Origin: Aquanectria penicillioides
Taxonomy: Eukaryota; Ascomycota; Sordariomycetes; Hypocreales; Nectriaceae
DNA length: 64,000 bases
Assembly: GCA_003415625.1 (NCBI GenBank)
Contig: PYIU01000001.1
Coordinates: forward strand, 3,348,746-3,412,745
Direction of reading: 5' to 3'
The position numbers and the translations under genes were made by a program. Below the pieces are notes generated by a model. The model did no database searches, was not told where the DNA came from, and worked only from the letters and a program-made list of their open reading frames with translations. This document shows positions 13,306-23,720 of the stretch, in pieces. Within the stretch, counting starts at the first letter, position 1, and every line of letters starts with the position of its first letter.

Positions 13306-14232
13306 CTAAGCACTGTATGCTTCGAGCTCCTTCTCCGTCCAATCCCACAATTCCTGGTCAAGCTGCTCGTTAATTCCCTCCGAGACAAACTTGCCGCGCA
13401 CTCCCACGGGCTCAATGTACTCGCCGCTATTGTACGACTTGGACACAGAAGCCCAGAGTTGCGTCTTCACGCCCTCGTCGGCAGTCGGCAATGCGTAGGT
13501 AGACAAGCGGTCCATCCAACGAGCCCAGAGGGATAGGCCAGTCATGCTGCTGTTGAGGTTGGTTCTCGTCGGACCTGGGTGAATTGAGGCAATGGTGAAA
13601 GCTGGGTACTTGCGAGCCAGCTCGCGCGCGAAGCTGATGTTTGCCAGCTTGCTTTGGGCGTAGCGCACAATCGTCGGCATGTCCTCAGCTGTTGACTTGA
13701 GTTTACCGAAGTCAATGCCTCCGTCTGGCCGAGCCTGGTACGCGGCAGATGAGACCACAACAACGTGAACATCGGCGTCGCCAGCGCTCTTGGCAGTCTT
13801 TTCCAGCACAGGAACAAGCAGCTTGGTCAGAAGAGCATGACCCATGTGGTTGGTACCGAACTGCACCTCGTAACCATCCTTGGTCACTGCCGCAGCGGAG
13901 GCCATGATACCCGCATTGAGCATGAGGATGTCGAGCCTGTCCGACTGAGACGAGAAGGTGGTTGCAGCCCTCTTCACAGAGTCGAACGACGCCAGATCGA
14001 GTTCCAGGACCTTGATTGCAGCGTCAGGCACCTCCTTTTTGATCTCATTGGCGGCGGCTTCGCCCTTCTTCAGATCGCGACTGGCGAGCCAGATCTGAGC
14101 GGGCCCATGTCGGGCATACTCGAGGACGGATTGCTTTCCCAAGCCATTATTTCCTCCCGTCACCAGAATGACTTTTCCTTCCAATGAAGGAATGTCCTTG
14201 GCTGTGTCGAACTCGATACCAGTGGCTGCCAT
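13306..14232 (-). CDS. short-chain dehydrogenase/reductase (retinol dehydrogenase-like)
   Basis: Single exon, 308 residues. It is a classical NAD(P)-dependent Rossmann-fold oxidoreductase: TGGNNGLG cofactor loop at 25-32, NAG at 106-108, a serine pair at 161-162, and the catalytic YAQSK with Y191 and K195. There is no signal peptide or membrane segment, so it is probably cytosolic. Length is usual for the retinol dehydrogenase/WW-domain oxidoreductase-like group common in fungal clusters. It lies between the PKS and the thioesterase. Possible roles are reduction of the peptide aldehyde freed by the NRPS reductase domain, or keto reduction of the polyketide; the sequence does not distinguish these. 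A housekeeping lipid or xenobiotic reductase is also possible. Confidence 0.92.
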   Translation of the reverse strand: MAATGIEFDTAKDIPSLEGKVILVTGGNNGLGKQSVLEYARHGPAQIWLASRDLKKGEAAANEIKKEVPDAAIKVLELDLASFDSVKRAATTFSSQSDRLDILMLNAGIMASAAAVTKDGYEVQFGTNHMGHALLTKLLVPVLEKTAKSAGDADVHVVVVSSAAYQARPDGGIDFGKLKSTAEDMPTIVRYAQSKLANISFARELARKYPAFTIASIHPGPTRTNLNSSMTGLSLWARWMDRLSTYALPTADEGVKTQLWASVSKSYNSGEYIEPVGVRGKFVSEGINEQLDQELWDWTEKELEAYSA

Positions 14233-16146
14233 CTTCTTTGCGATACGGGCGTCGTCTGTCGTTGGTGTGTTAGTCGCTGGTCGTTACTGCAGGGGATGTG
14301 GGACCTGCGGAAGTCCAACATCAGTGTGGCGGGTTCAGCTTTGCCGGCAATTGTTGCTGCGGCAATGTTCTGAGAGCGGGCACGAATTGGTCTCTAAAGG
14401 CTTGGGGCACTGATGAGTATCTCTGTAAACGGAATTTCTATTTCTTGCTACCCTATGGAGAAAATGACCATGCACCCCGTTAATTATTCGACACTCCCCG
14501 GCGGTGGCTTGGCCGAAAGCAACCCCGCACAACGTCATGGTCTCAAGTGTTAATAAACTTTCAGCCTTGAAACGGATTCTAGAAGCCGGAAAAAAAAAAT
14601 TGCCACATCGTATTTTGTTTCTTGTCAAATCTTCTTAGCTTGTGCTTGGTCGTGGCTATCCATCTCAGTGTGATTGAACAGGGGGATTGGGCGCTGGTGT
14701 TGGAGAAGCAGCAAGGTTCAATCGCTATCGTCCATCGTCTGAGCCAATGTGGAACCATATGAAACCCCTTGGATATTTTGATCTGCCTGTCAGCGTGGGA
14801 ATCCAATCTCATTCACCCCTCTCTGCTGAGAACTTGGCGGAGTGGCGTGAGCACATCACGGGCTCCGCGTGGAACAAGCCAAGCGGCTGATTTAGTAATA
14901 CTGTCAAGCTTTAGACAGAGGATGCGACCTTCTATTTCGAGTACTAAATCCAAATTCATCGCGTTGGCTGCGTTAGTCTTGACATTTTGGCCCCCTCCTC
15001 ATCCTCCACGAAAACACCGCCTCCTAATACAAATAGATATGCGACCCTCCAATAGGAGCAACGCGGTTTCAACTTCATCCGCTCCGGATTCCAAGCATGG
15101 CTGCTCACGATCTTACCCATCGTTTGGCCAGACACGAGGAATCAATGAGGATGACCGTGCACCATTCCTGGCCGCGACTCCACCGTCGCCGCCCCTGGGG
15201 CTGAGAGACTGTATCCAGATATACTAGCCCCATGGGGGTGCATGTTCTCGCTCTGCTCAGTGGGCGAAAAGCCGCTTCACAGGTAGCTCACGCAACTCTT
15301 CTTCGTCATCCACTCTGAAACATGCCAATCACTCGGTGAGCAGATACGTAGCAGCCAGGACGATCTGAAACGCAACCAGGAATGGTTAGCAACTCAGGGA
15401 CCTGTCAGCCAATCATAAGGATCGCATTCTCCCGGAAAGGAAAGCCAGGGTTCCACTGTGGCAATCTCGTAAGCTGCGAACAGACCGCTGACGTGACCGC
15501 GCTTCCGAGGCGCCACTTCTCCACCGAACCAACAGCAGATTCGACCCCAAGCCCAAGCTGACCAGGGCTGCCATATGGGGTCAGGCCCACGAAACAATCT
15601 ACCTAGAACCATTCGACAAACAGGCCAAAGGCCAGGGTTTGTTTCAAATCCTGCAAATGGCAGGATCCTCTAGCACTGATATGCAGCCCTACGCTTCGAT
15701 AACACAGCTCTACGTGGCCATTCCCTGCTGTATTATCGTCAAACGTAAGTTTAATCGAACGCACTCCCTCTGCCTCTCGTAATACGCATCGCCGCTGGCC
15801 CCCACTGTAGCGCTCCCCTACTTCCAACGTTGCCGTAAGGCCCGTCCCGCCCCAGTCTGTTTGAGTCTTGCTGCTTCCCAAGCAGGCAAGAGGTAGTATG
15901 GTTGCTGGCATCTTTTTTGGTTGGTTGATTAATTGTGTTAGTGAGCCAGTGAGTGACTGAGTGTTGGTTGATGCGATAACGCTTGCGGCAATGCTTGTGC
16001 CAAGGACCAAGGGGGGGGCCGCATTACCCCTTCTTGCTTTCCCTTCTGAAATGCTGCATGCTCGATACTCCGCGCAGAGACATTGTTTGAAGCGTAAATA
16101 GCCTGTGGGAACAGAGATTGAATTGAATTAAAAATCAATTTTCACA
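14233..16146. other. intergenic, only weak reading frames
   Basis: Two open frames were considered: 14769-15227 (+), and 15603-15911 (-) starting with MPATILP and lying divergent to the thioesterase. Neither has a recognisable motif, and neither chains to further exons. The second could be a small unknown protein because it sits in a promoter-like position, but I cannot support a function. The last hundred or so bases before 16147 act as the thioesterase promoter. Confidence 0.35.
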
Positions 16147-17249
16147 ATGGACAAAAACCCGCTCAGAGTACAGACATCGCCGCCTGGCAAGTCTCCCAAG
16201 CCCACGCCGCTGGTGCTGATCCACGATGGCGGCGGCACGACCTTTGGCTACTTCAGTCTGGGCAAGCTGCAACGCGAGGTCTGGGCCATTCACAACCCGC
16301 ACTTCTTCACGGCTACGCCATGGGAGGGCGGCATGGACCAAATGGCCCGCCACTACATAGAGCTGATTGAGGGCATCGATCTCTCTGGTCCTATCCTGCT
16401 TGGAGGTAAGTCATGTCCCCAAACCGTTTGAGGGACAGAGAGAAGGCGGTCTGTACAGTGCAGCCACATTCCCCCCTAGGTCCCTTGATGGATTAGGAAC
16501 CCCGTCTGATTGTATCTTTACTCTTCTTGCAGGCTGGTCCCTCGGCGGTTACCTTTCGCTGCTCATGGCCAGCATCCTGGCGGAGACGCCATCCTCCAAG
16601 TTCTCCGTCGCAGGTCTCCTCCTCATCGACTCCCCTTATCACATCGCACTGAACAGGCTCCCAGAGTCTGGTGTCGATCCTGACTTCAGCAAGCTCCCTG
16701 AGCTTGTGCGGAAGTCGCTCAAGAACTGCGATCAGCTTCTGCAGGACTGGGAGCTCCCGCAGTGCAGTGGCCCGGCGTTAGGCGGCAAGACTATAACTAT
16801 TGGCGTGGGCGGCCTTGGGCAGAAGTTCCAGGTCGAAGAGGGCAGCATTTTGTACAAGCCGCTTGGAGAGGGATGGCGCAAGGTGGAGACCCGCCTAGCC
16901 GAGAAGCCCAAGGTCACTGACCAACAGGCTACCGGGTTTGCCCCCCGCCAGCCGTCATGGTGCGCTGCACCGAATCCTCCAAGCCTGAGACTACCTCGGA
17001 TATAGTCTGTCATGTTGACAAGTACCGCGGTGAGCGCTTCCTGGGCTGGGAGGGCAACTACCCCAGCTTTATCAAGGCCAGCCTGGATACCTCCTCCGAT
17101 CATTATAACATTTTTGATTTTAAGCGTGTAAGTATTATCCAACAAGCCTCAAGTGACATTTCCTAACTACTACCCCTTTTCAGGTTCGGCAGGTGACTCT
17201 GGAGTTGAACGAGGCGCTTGAAATTCTGGAGACTTTGAAGGATGCTTGA
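16147..17249 (+). pseudogene. type II thioesterase (alpha/beta hydrolase), reading frame broken
   Basis: Exons 16147-16405 and 16533 onward are joined by a 127-nt intron; a last intron (17128-17183) joins to 17184-17249. The N-terminal part has [13 protein letters not shown], the [10 protein letters not shown] motif and the nucleophile elbow GGWSLGGY (Ser in GWSLGG). This is typical of stand-alone thioesterases that free acyl chains from fungal HR-PKSs lacking a release domain. The frame then runs to a stop near 17005. The conserved C-terminal part (VMVRCTESS, ERFLGWEG, the DTSSDHYNIF stretch with the expected catalytic His) lies in another frame from about 16940. The switch falls near a run of six C at 16939-16950. 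It is either a real frameshift that kills the gene, a sequencing error, or an intron I failed to see. Confidence 0.75.
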
Positions 17250-18298
17250 GAAGGAAGAACGTACGAGGGCGGCCCCTTTCGCGTATTTAGGTTTAGACGT
17301 AGTGCAGTAGATGACCATAGACAAAACAGTACAGGGACTTGATGTCAGTCACAGATGCTGCTCCCACTCAAAGTTTGCAGGTCATTTTTATTACGGTGAT
17401 ATTGTATTTACTGATCCCAAACAAACAATCTTGTTGGAAGGGTTTTTAGCTTGTTTTTACGGTTTTGTGCGATTGGGCGATGTACGATGATGGGGTAGAT
17501 AGACTTTGCACTGAAATGTTGATTCGCGGGTAGCCAGTATTGTGCTTTCTTTTCAAGACTGAAAACACAAAGGGAGCAAGTCAAAGTGTAAAAGCCCATT
17601 CATTTAGTATAGGGTATTATTAAAGGCTTGTTGGACCACATGATTTTTAAGCGACGCAAACCGCAAACATCCCGCCTGTTGAAACCAATAGGCGAGATCT
17701 AGCAAGCAGCAAACATTATGCTGCTCATGGAAATGCTAAGCGAAGGATTAGCTGGTTCAAAAGATGTACGATAGTTTCCCATAGTCTATTGTTTTAGTTC
17801 TTGCTCTTTATCACAGAATTGATCAGTTAGCTCGCATAGAGTAATTGAAGTCATTTTTGCCTGGTCGCTCACTCAATGCTCTATGCCTTGTAGCTTTCTA
17901 CAAGGCTCCATATTGAATCACAGCACCTCAATAAAAACTAGAGGTACCCCCTTGTCGAAACATGTAGTGCTTTAGGTTCTATACTTTCAACACTACAAAG
18001 AAAGAAAATGAATTTGTTTTTGCTGAGCAAATAATCTAAGTTTTATTAACTGAAAGTGAAAAGATCTACTGTATGTTTTCCTCTATTGTTGTCATAAGCC
18101 AGCCTTGCAGAACTACTGCGTATACGGAAGATAAAATGAAACACCGCTTCCGAAAGGAAAAAAAAAAACCCAAACAAGAGTGGGAAAAGGCAAAAAAGTA
18201 TCGAGTTAGCGATTTCTCTCCAACCAGCACAGTATTTGTCTCTAAGTCCGCTTTCTGTCTGTCTCGTAAATTCGCCTGAATGACATCATGCGTCGTTT
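17250..18298. other. intergenic, 3' flanks plus solo LTR
   Basis: The thioesterase (+) and the decarboxylase (-) end facing each other here. Apart from the solo LTR annotated separately, this is AT-rich sequence without a supported gene. Confidence 0.6.
17629..17902 (+). repeat. solo Ty1/copia-type LTR with target site duplication
   Basis: This 274-bp unit starts TGTTGGACC and ends TTTCTACA, the usual TG...CA LTR ends. It is flanked by a perfect 5-bp direct repeat, AGGCT at 17624-17628 and again at 17903-17907. It matches the LTR at 33522-33795 in reverse orientation along its whole length with only a few differences. No internal retrotransposon sequence adjoins it, so it is a solo LTR left by LTR-LTR recombination. 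Confidence 0.93.
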
Positions 18299-19825
18299 CT
18301 ATACTATCATGCTCGCTTTACCGAGCTGCTCCAGGGCAACAACAATACCCTCTACAGTGTCGGACAAGGTCTGCCAGTTGACGGCGACACGGAAAAAGCT
18401 GCCTTCAGGCCCAGGAGCGTAATCAATCATGAAGCCACGGGTGGCCATCTTCTTGACCAGCTCCCTAGTTCGCTGGGTGTTTGCCTCCTTGCTCTCAGCC
18501 ATCTTGCCGCCGGGCGCATAGTAGAAGCACACCTGCAGACAGGGAGGCGGGTTGCTCGAAGCGAGCTTAAAGTCGGGATGAGCATCCACCAAGTTGGCCA
18601 GAAGGGCAGCATTGGAGAAGGCGTTATCGGCCGCCCGTCCGAAGCCAGCGGCACCATAGTAGGTCCAAGAGAGGGCCAGCTTAACGCTGTCAGCGCGGCG
18701 GCCGCACTGGAGCGTTAGATCAGCCATATCCCACACATCGCCAGGCTCGCCGTGGGCGTGGAAGAGGTAGCCGGCGGGGAGAGTGTTGGCGCGGTGGAAA
18801 AGGCCGGTGTCGCGGGTCAGCAAGAACGAGCAAGTCGCGGGCACGTTGAGCATCTTGTGAGGGTTGATGGTCAGCGAGTCGGCGAGATATGTTCCATGCA
18901 GCTTGTGCTTGTACTTGTCCGAGAAGATGGCAGCGCCGCCCCACGATGCGTCGACGTGGAACCACATGCCGAACTCGGTGCAGATGGCGTGAATGGCCTC
19001 GAGGGGATCAAATGCGCCATAGACGGTGGTGCCGGCGGTTGCGTTGACGTAGAGCGGCGTGCGGCCGTTAGCCTTGGCGTCCAGAACGAGGGAGCGGAGC
19101 GCGGCGGGGTTCATACGGCCGTCGGCCTCTGACGGCACCTTGACGACGCTGGAGACGCCCATACCACAAGCCAGAGCGGCTTTCTCTATCGAGTAGTGGC
19201 CCTGCTCGCTGGTGAAGACGGCAAAGCGATAGGTGCCGTTGCCCTCGGCCCTTGTGTCGGGGTAGAGGGCGCCGCGGGCGGTGACGAGCGAGGTGAAGTT
19301 GGAGGCGCTGCCGCCCTGGCAAGTGATGCCTCCGGCACGGGGCCCGGTGAGGCCGAACAGAGAAGCAAACGTGCGGGCCGTGGTCTTCTCGACAACGGTC
19401 AGGGCGGGAGAGACTTGGTAAACGTGAGAGTTAGTGTTGAGGACAGCTAGCAGCATCTCGGACACGACGCCCACGGCGTCGGTGCTGGCACACAGCTTGT
19501 CCAGGTAGCCCTGGTCCCAGGTGTTGACGCTGTAGCGCAACATACCGCGGACAAGGTCCAACAGCCCTTCACGGCCTTGGCCCTCGGCCAACGGCAGCGA
19601 GAAGTTCAGGCGCTCGACGAGCACAGCAGGCTCGAGAGCCTCAACCAGCACATTGCTGGGCGTTCCGTAGGCACCACCACCAGTCAGCTTGTAGGGGGCA
19701 GCCGCGTCTGCGGCGCGGATGTATGGCACAATGAGGGCCTTCACGGCGTCGACCAGCTCGTCGACCTCGTCGGCCCGGCGCAGCAACGGTTTGTGGCCAT
19801 TGGTCTTGAGCTCGGGGAAAGACAT
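18299..19825 (-). CDS. group II PLP-dependent amino acid decarboxylase (glutamate / cysteine-sulfinate decarboxylase-like)
   Basis: Single exon, 508 residues from the ATG at 19825 (MSFPELK; A at -3). An in-frame ATG at 20053 would add 76 low-complexity Pro/Ser/His-rich residues and probably lies in the leader. PLP-binding features are present: stacking His in SEQGHYS (H210), Asp in HVDASWGG (D292) and Schiff-base Lys in NPHKM (K324). The fold-type I group II family removes the alpha-carboxyl of Glu, Asp, cysteine sulfinate, aromatic amino acids or Ser to give an amine. Substrate cannot be read from the sequence, though the motif set is nearest the Glu/CSAD branch. In this cluster it may supply beta-alanine, ethanolamine or another amine for the peptide C-terminus. 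It shares a divergent promoter region with the RTA1-like gene. Confidence 0.88.
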   Translation of the reverse strand: MSFPELKTNGHKPLLRRADEVDELVDAVKALIVPYIRAADAAAPYKLTGGGAYGTPSNVLVEALEPAVLVERLNFSLPLAEGQGREGLLDLVRGMLRYSVNTWDQGYLDKLCASTDAVGVVSEMLLAVLNTNSHVYQVSPALTVVEKTTARTFASLFGLTGPRAGGITCQGGSASNFTSLVTARGALYPDTRAEGNGTYRFAVFTSEQGHYSIEKAALACGMGVSSVVKVPSEADGRMNPAALRSLVLDAKANGRTPLYVNATAGTTVYGAFDPLEAIHAICTEFGMWFHVDASWGGAAIFSDKYKHKLHGTYLADSLTINPHKMLNVPATCSFLLTRDTGLFHRANTLPAGYLFHAHGEPGDVWDMADLTLQCGRRADSVKLALSWTYYGAAGFGRAADNAFSNAALLANLVDAHPDFKLASSNPPPCLQVCFYYAPGGKMAESKEANTQRTRELVKKMATRGFMIDYAPGPEGSFFRVAVNWQTLSDTVEGIVVALEQLGKASMIV

Positions 19826-20559
19826 TGTGTGTGGGGGTGTAATGTGATAGGTGGGGGATGGGCCGAGATCAAGAGATGGGACGAGGTGGGATGGATGGAT
19901 GGACCGGGACTGCGAACAGGCCGCGAACAGGCTTTGGATAGCGACCACAGGTGCTGGAGTGCAACTGTTGGGGGCGACGGCGGGGGATGGTTGTAGGGCT
20001 GTTAGGGGATGTAGCGCAGATGGGGAAGGGATTGTTTCTGTTTCTAGCGACAATCCATGCGAAGCCTGCAGGCGAACATGGCGCAGTGAGTGCTGGAGAT
20101 ACCACTTAATTTAGCCGGTTGCGCCTTTGGGGGGGATTGCAATGCTTATGTGGCTGCCGCCGGCTGTGCATGGCCTGTAATTAGGGTGAAACGACATCCG
20201 CCGTCGTCCTGGTCGAGCAGACGGCTTGCACCACACTTCCTTTCGTAATACTGCCCTTGCTCCACGAGATCCTACCTTAATTTTAGTTCCTCTAGATCCC
20301 TACACGTAATGGGTCACGTAACGCGCCTTGGAATACGAAAATCCCCTAACTGTCGTGCTCCTGGGGGTCATGGCGACCAGTTCTTGACGTGTTTATTAGT
20401 ACTTTTTTTCCGCTTTCAGCCTTTCTGGCCACCTCACTCTATGACCTTAACTCCGCAGTGCGAAGCCCGGCGTCTCACTCTTTGATATCCGCATTTGTTC
20501 CCTCCACTGTATTCCTTTTTGTTCCGAACTTGCCGGTGCAGGCGCCCCAGTTTGCAACA
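19826..20559. promoter_or_regulatory. divergent promoter region between decarboxylase and RTA1-like gene
   Basis: About 730 bp separate two start codons pointing away from each other. The part next to the decarboxylase reads as an extended open frame but is Ser/Pro/His-rich and lacks family similarity, so I treat it as leader. Shared control of the two genes is an inference from the arrangement. Confidence 0.4.
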
Positions 20560-21789
20560 ATGTCCGACGGCCAGCTAGGTAACAAACATCCTCTCTGGTA
20601 ACCGAGCGGGCGAGCGAGGGAGAGCTCCGTAAGTGAGAGAATTGTCACTAACACGATAAACTTCATCTAGTGTCTGGGAGTGTTTACTTCTACGCTCCCA
20701 ACAAAGGAGCTGCCATCTTCTTTACTGTTGCCTTCTTCATTTCGACAGCATGGCACTTTTGGCAATGCATGTAAGGGCTCTTGATACTCGGTTTTTTTTT
20801 TGGTCTCCCCCCTTTTTTCCGTTGAGACTAGGTAACTGACAACTTTCTTCCCACTATTAAAGAAGCCTCAGGTCTTTCAAGATCACCGCCCTTATCCCCT
20901 TTGCTAGTTTGCTCTTCGTTGTTGGTTTTGCTGCTCGTGCCTATGGCGCCTGGAACTATGAGAACCTCGATGTGTTCATGGTGAGCACCATCTTGATTTA
21001 CATGTCTCCGTAAGTTACAGGCTTTAGCTAGTCGATCAAGCTCCCCACTAAAGAATGCCCTCACACAGACCCATTTACGAGTTGGCAAACTACCACATGC
21101 TGGGTCGAATCCTTTACTATGTTCCCTACTGCTCTCCCCTCCACCCCGGTCGAACCCTCACCACCTTCGGGACCATCTCCGCTGTGGTTGAGGTACTCAA
21201 CGCCATGGGTGTGAGCTGGTCTGTCAACCCCAAGATTCCTGATGATCTCCGTGGCGTTGGCGAGAGCATGCTCAAGGCCTCTTTGATTGTCCAGATCATT
21301 GCCATCCTCATCTTCGTCGGATTCGTGGCTTGGTTCCAGTTCCACGTCAAGAAGGCCGGTCTCAACGTTGCCCAGGTCGATGCTCCTTGCCTGACTATGT
21401 ACATCACCTCCCTCCTGATCTTTATCCGTTGTATTTACCGTACCGTTGAGCACTTCGGTGCTGAGGGTCTGCGTACCGTCACCAACGGTGATGTTAGCTC
21501 CATCAGCCCTGTCATTCGCTATGAGTGGTACTTCTACGTCTTTGAGGTGCTGCCTATGATCGTCTACACTTTCCTCTGGAACGTCCGCCACCCTCGATAC
21601 TGGCTCCCCGAGAATCACAAACTCTATCTCTCCCTGGATGGCGTTACCGAGATCGAGGGTCCCGGTTGGACTGATGACCGTGCCTTCGTAGTCACTGCCA
21701 TCGATCCCTTCGGCCTTTGCGGTGGCCGAAAGACCAAGGAGAAGCCCTTCTGGGAGGAGCACGGCATGGTCGACCGATCTGGTGTTTAA
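20560..21789 (+). CDS. RTA1-like seven-helix membrane protein
   Basis: Four exons: 20560-20578, 20671-20770, about 20872-21009 and 21069-21789, giving about 325 residues. The third acceptor is uncertain, since AG at 20862, 20865 and 20871 all keep frame. The protein has the RTA1/lipid-translocating exporter pattern: an N-terminal segment with YFYAPNKGAA followed by a helix, later helices with hydrophilic connectors, PPIYELANYHMLGRI after helix 3, and a C-terminal cytosolic tail rich in Lys and Glu. Family members (Rta1, Rsb1, Rta3 of yeasts) sit in the plasma membrane and give resistance to toxic amphipathic compounds. A role in self-protection against, or export of, a membrane-active lipopeptide or peptaibiotic would fit the cluster, but this is inference. 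Confidence 0.88.
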
Positions 21790-22556
21790 GAAAGCGCTGA
21801 GAAAGGTGCAGCAATATAGCTACGGGTCAAAAATGGCTCAAATGATGTGGCCCACCACACCGTCGACGGACATTGGGAGGCTAGAGAAATTCGTCTCCTT
21901 GACAAGCCGGTCTTCTTGGAAGGCATGGGGACGGCTCCGATAACCCAATGATGGACGCTTTGCTTCCGATCGATATATACCACGACAAGATTACATAAAT
22001 ATCTCGTTTTTTTTTAATACAGATTATAGAGTTGTTGTTCACCCTTAATTTTTTGCTGTTTTACAGCCATGTTGCATGTTCATTGTTGCTTCCTGTTGAA
22101 TCGGGTCTAGGCCATAGGACATACACCTTAAATAACACTGTCTATGAACAAATAATAAAATTACTCGTTTGCTTTCAGTTCAATTCAAGCCCATTTTCTT
22201 CAATCAACGTTTTCTCGCAGTTAGATAAGCAGTGTCGGGCGACGATGAGGTTTTCATGATAATATCATGTCGTGAGATAAAACGGACCAACTAGAAAACA
22301 TCTTTCAGGGACTGTATGATGTCCTTGAGGTGAAAGTAGCTGTAACACAGTGCCCTTAGCTGCTTTTCAGTCTACGAGCCTGTTGGGGTTCATCAAAGTC
22401 GACCTCTCGAGTGAGTATCTGATGTCAAGTACGATCACTTACATGATTTTGGTTCTCTTGTCTCGGGGTTTTCACGTACAGAGATCAGGGCAACAAAAGG
22501 TTTACTAGTCCAAATCCAAATGTGGTCCTCGCTTGTTTGTTATTTATCATGACGCT
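21790..22556. other. convergent 3' intergenic region
   Basis: This lies between the stop codons of two genes that face each other. It is AT-rich and holds no supported gene, RNA or repeat. Confidence 0.6.
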
Positions 22557-23720
22557 TTACAGATTATCCACTCTCATGTTCTCGATTCCAGCACTGATGA
22601 TGTCTCCCGCCAGCTCAATCTCGTACTGAATATCAGGCTGCGCCTCGGCGTACAGCCAGTTCTTCTCACCGGCCATGGCGCGGTTGAAGCGACAAAGCTC
22701 ATCGGGGATGAGCACCTTCTTCAACTCCGGGTTGCCGGCACAAGCAGCCTCAACGCGCAGCTGAATCTCACAGCTGCGCTCGACTAGACCGAGCAGGAAG
22801 GCCGCCTCGTCGACCGAGTTGCCGACGGTAATGAGACCGTGGTTGAGGAGCAGGGCAGCCTTATTATGGGCGCCCAGGGCACGGGCAATCTGCTTACCCT
22901 CCTCATCGGCAGCCACGATGCCGCCGTACTCGTTCATGACAGCAATGGTGCCATAAAGATCGCAGATGTCCTGGGTAATCATATCTAGGGGGCGACCGAA
23001 GGCGGTCCAAGCGCGGCCTGCGATTGTGTGAGCGTGGCAGATGGCATGCACGTCGTGGCGGGCCTTATGCATCTCGGAGTGAATAAAGAAGCCAGGCTTA
23101 TTTACTGGTCGGACCTACAACCAAACGTATGAGCTTTGCATTTTCACCTTCCAGCCCAAGATTTGTATTTGATTTTTTCCTCGTGGCTCTTAGGCAGGAT
23201 AATCATGAGACTACTGTAAGGTCTCTCAAGTGCTGACTGACCTTGTTGCCCCCAACAATCTTTCCAGTGGAAATCTCAAGGCACACCATGTCACTGGCGT
23301 TCATGAGGCCAAAGTGCTTGCCGATTGGGTTCATCCAGATGCAGTCGGGGAACTCGGGATCGCGCACACTGATGTGGCCCGAGATACCCTCGATGTAGCC
23401 GACGCGAGCCCAGTTACGGAACACGGCGGCCATGTGCAGGATGATGTGCTCCCGGTGCGCCTGGAAGGAGACGAACTGTGGGATCCCTGAGATGCAGCAC
23501 GCATTTCGTCAGCAAAACAGGCCAAGCTAGGGACCGGGTTCCTCCTTCTGCGCTCAAAGGAGTAGATCGCACCTGTAAGGGGATTTGGACCATGGCTAAG
23601 CTTCGACAATTGGCATTCTAGCTCCTCCTCCTCGGGCACTACGGGAGCGGTCGCGGCCACGGGGATCTTGGCCACCTCGCCTTGAGGTTGAGTCTCGGTA
23701 ATTGTGGCCGACGGCGCCAT
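22557..23720 (-). CDS. class II aldolase/adducin-family metalloenzyme (TqaM-like?)
   Basis: Three exons, 23720-23573, 23486-23242 and 23114-22557, give 316 residues with frame kept; introns are 86 and 127 nt. After an acidic N-terminal extension (PEEEELE) comes the class II aldolase/adducin fold: [26 protein letters not shown], the His pair in [11 protein letters not shown] and the late His in LLNHGLI, which bind the divalent metal. Class II aldolases cleave or form C-C bonds on phosphorylated sugars or keto acids, but fungal cluster members do other chemistry. From memory, tryptoquialanine TqaM, required with TqaL for 2-aminoisobutyrate, was annotated as a class II aldolase. A TqaL-type dioxygenase is the next gene, and five NRPS modules look Aib-specific, so an Aib supply role is my preferred reading. 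Confidence 0.87.

Noticed and set aside
15603..16010. Minus-strand frame divergent from the thioesterase
   Set aside because: It has no recognisable motif and no supporting exon chain; it is mentioned only as a weak possibility.
19826..20053. N-terminal extension of the decarboxylase from the upstream ATG
   Set aside because: The 76 extra residues are Ser/Pro/His-rich and unlike the family; the ATG at 19825 has a good context and gives the usual family length.
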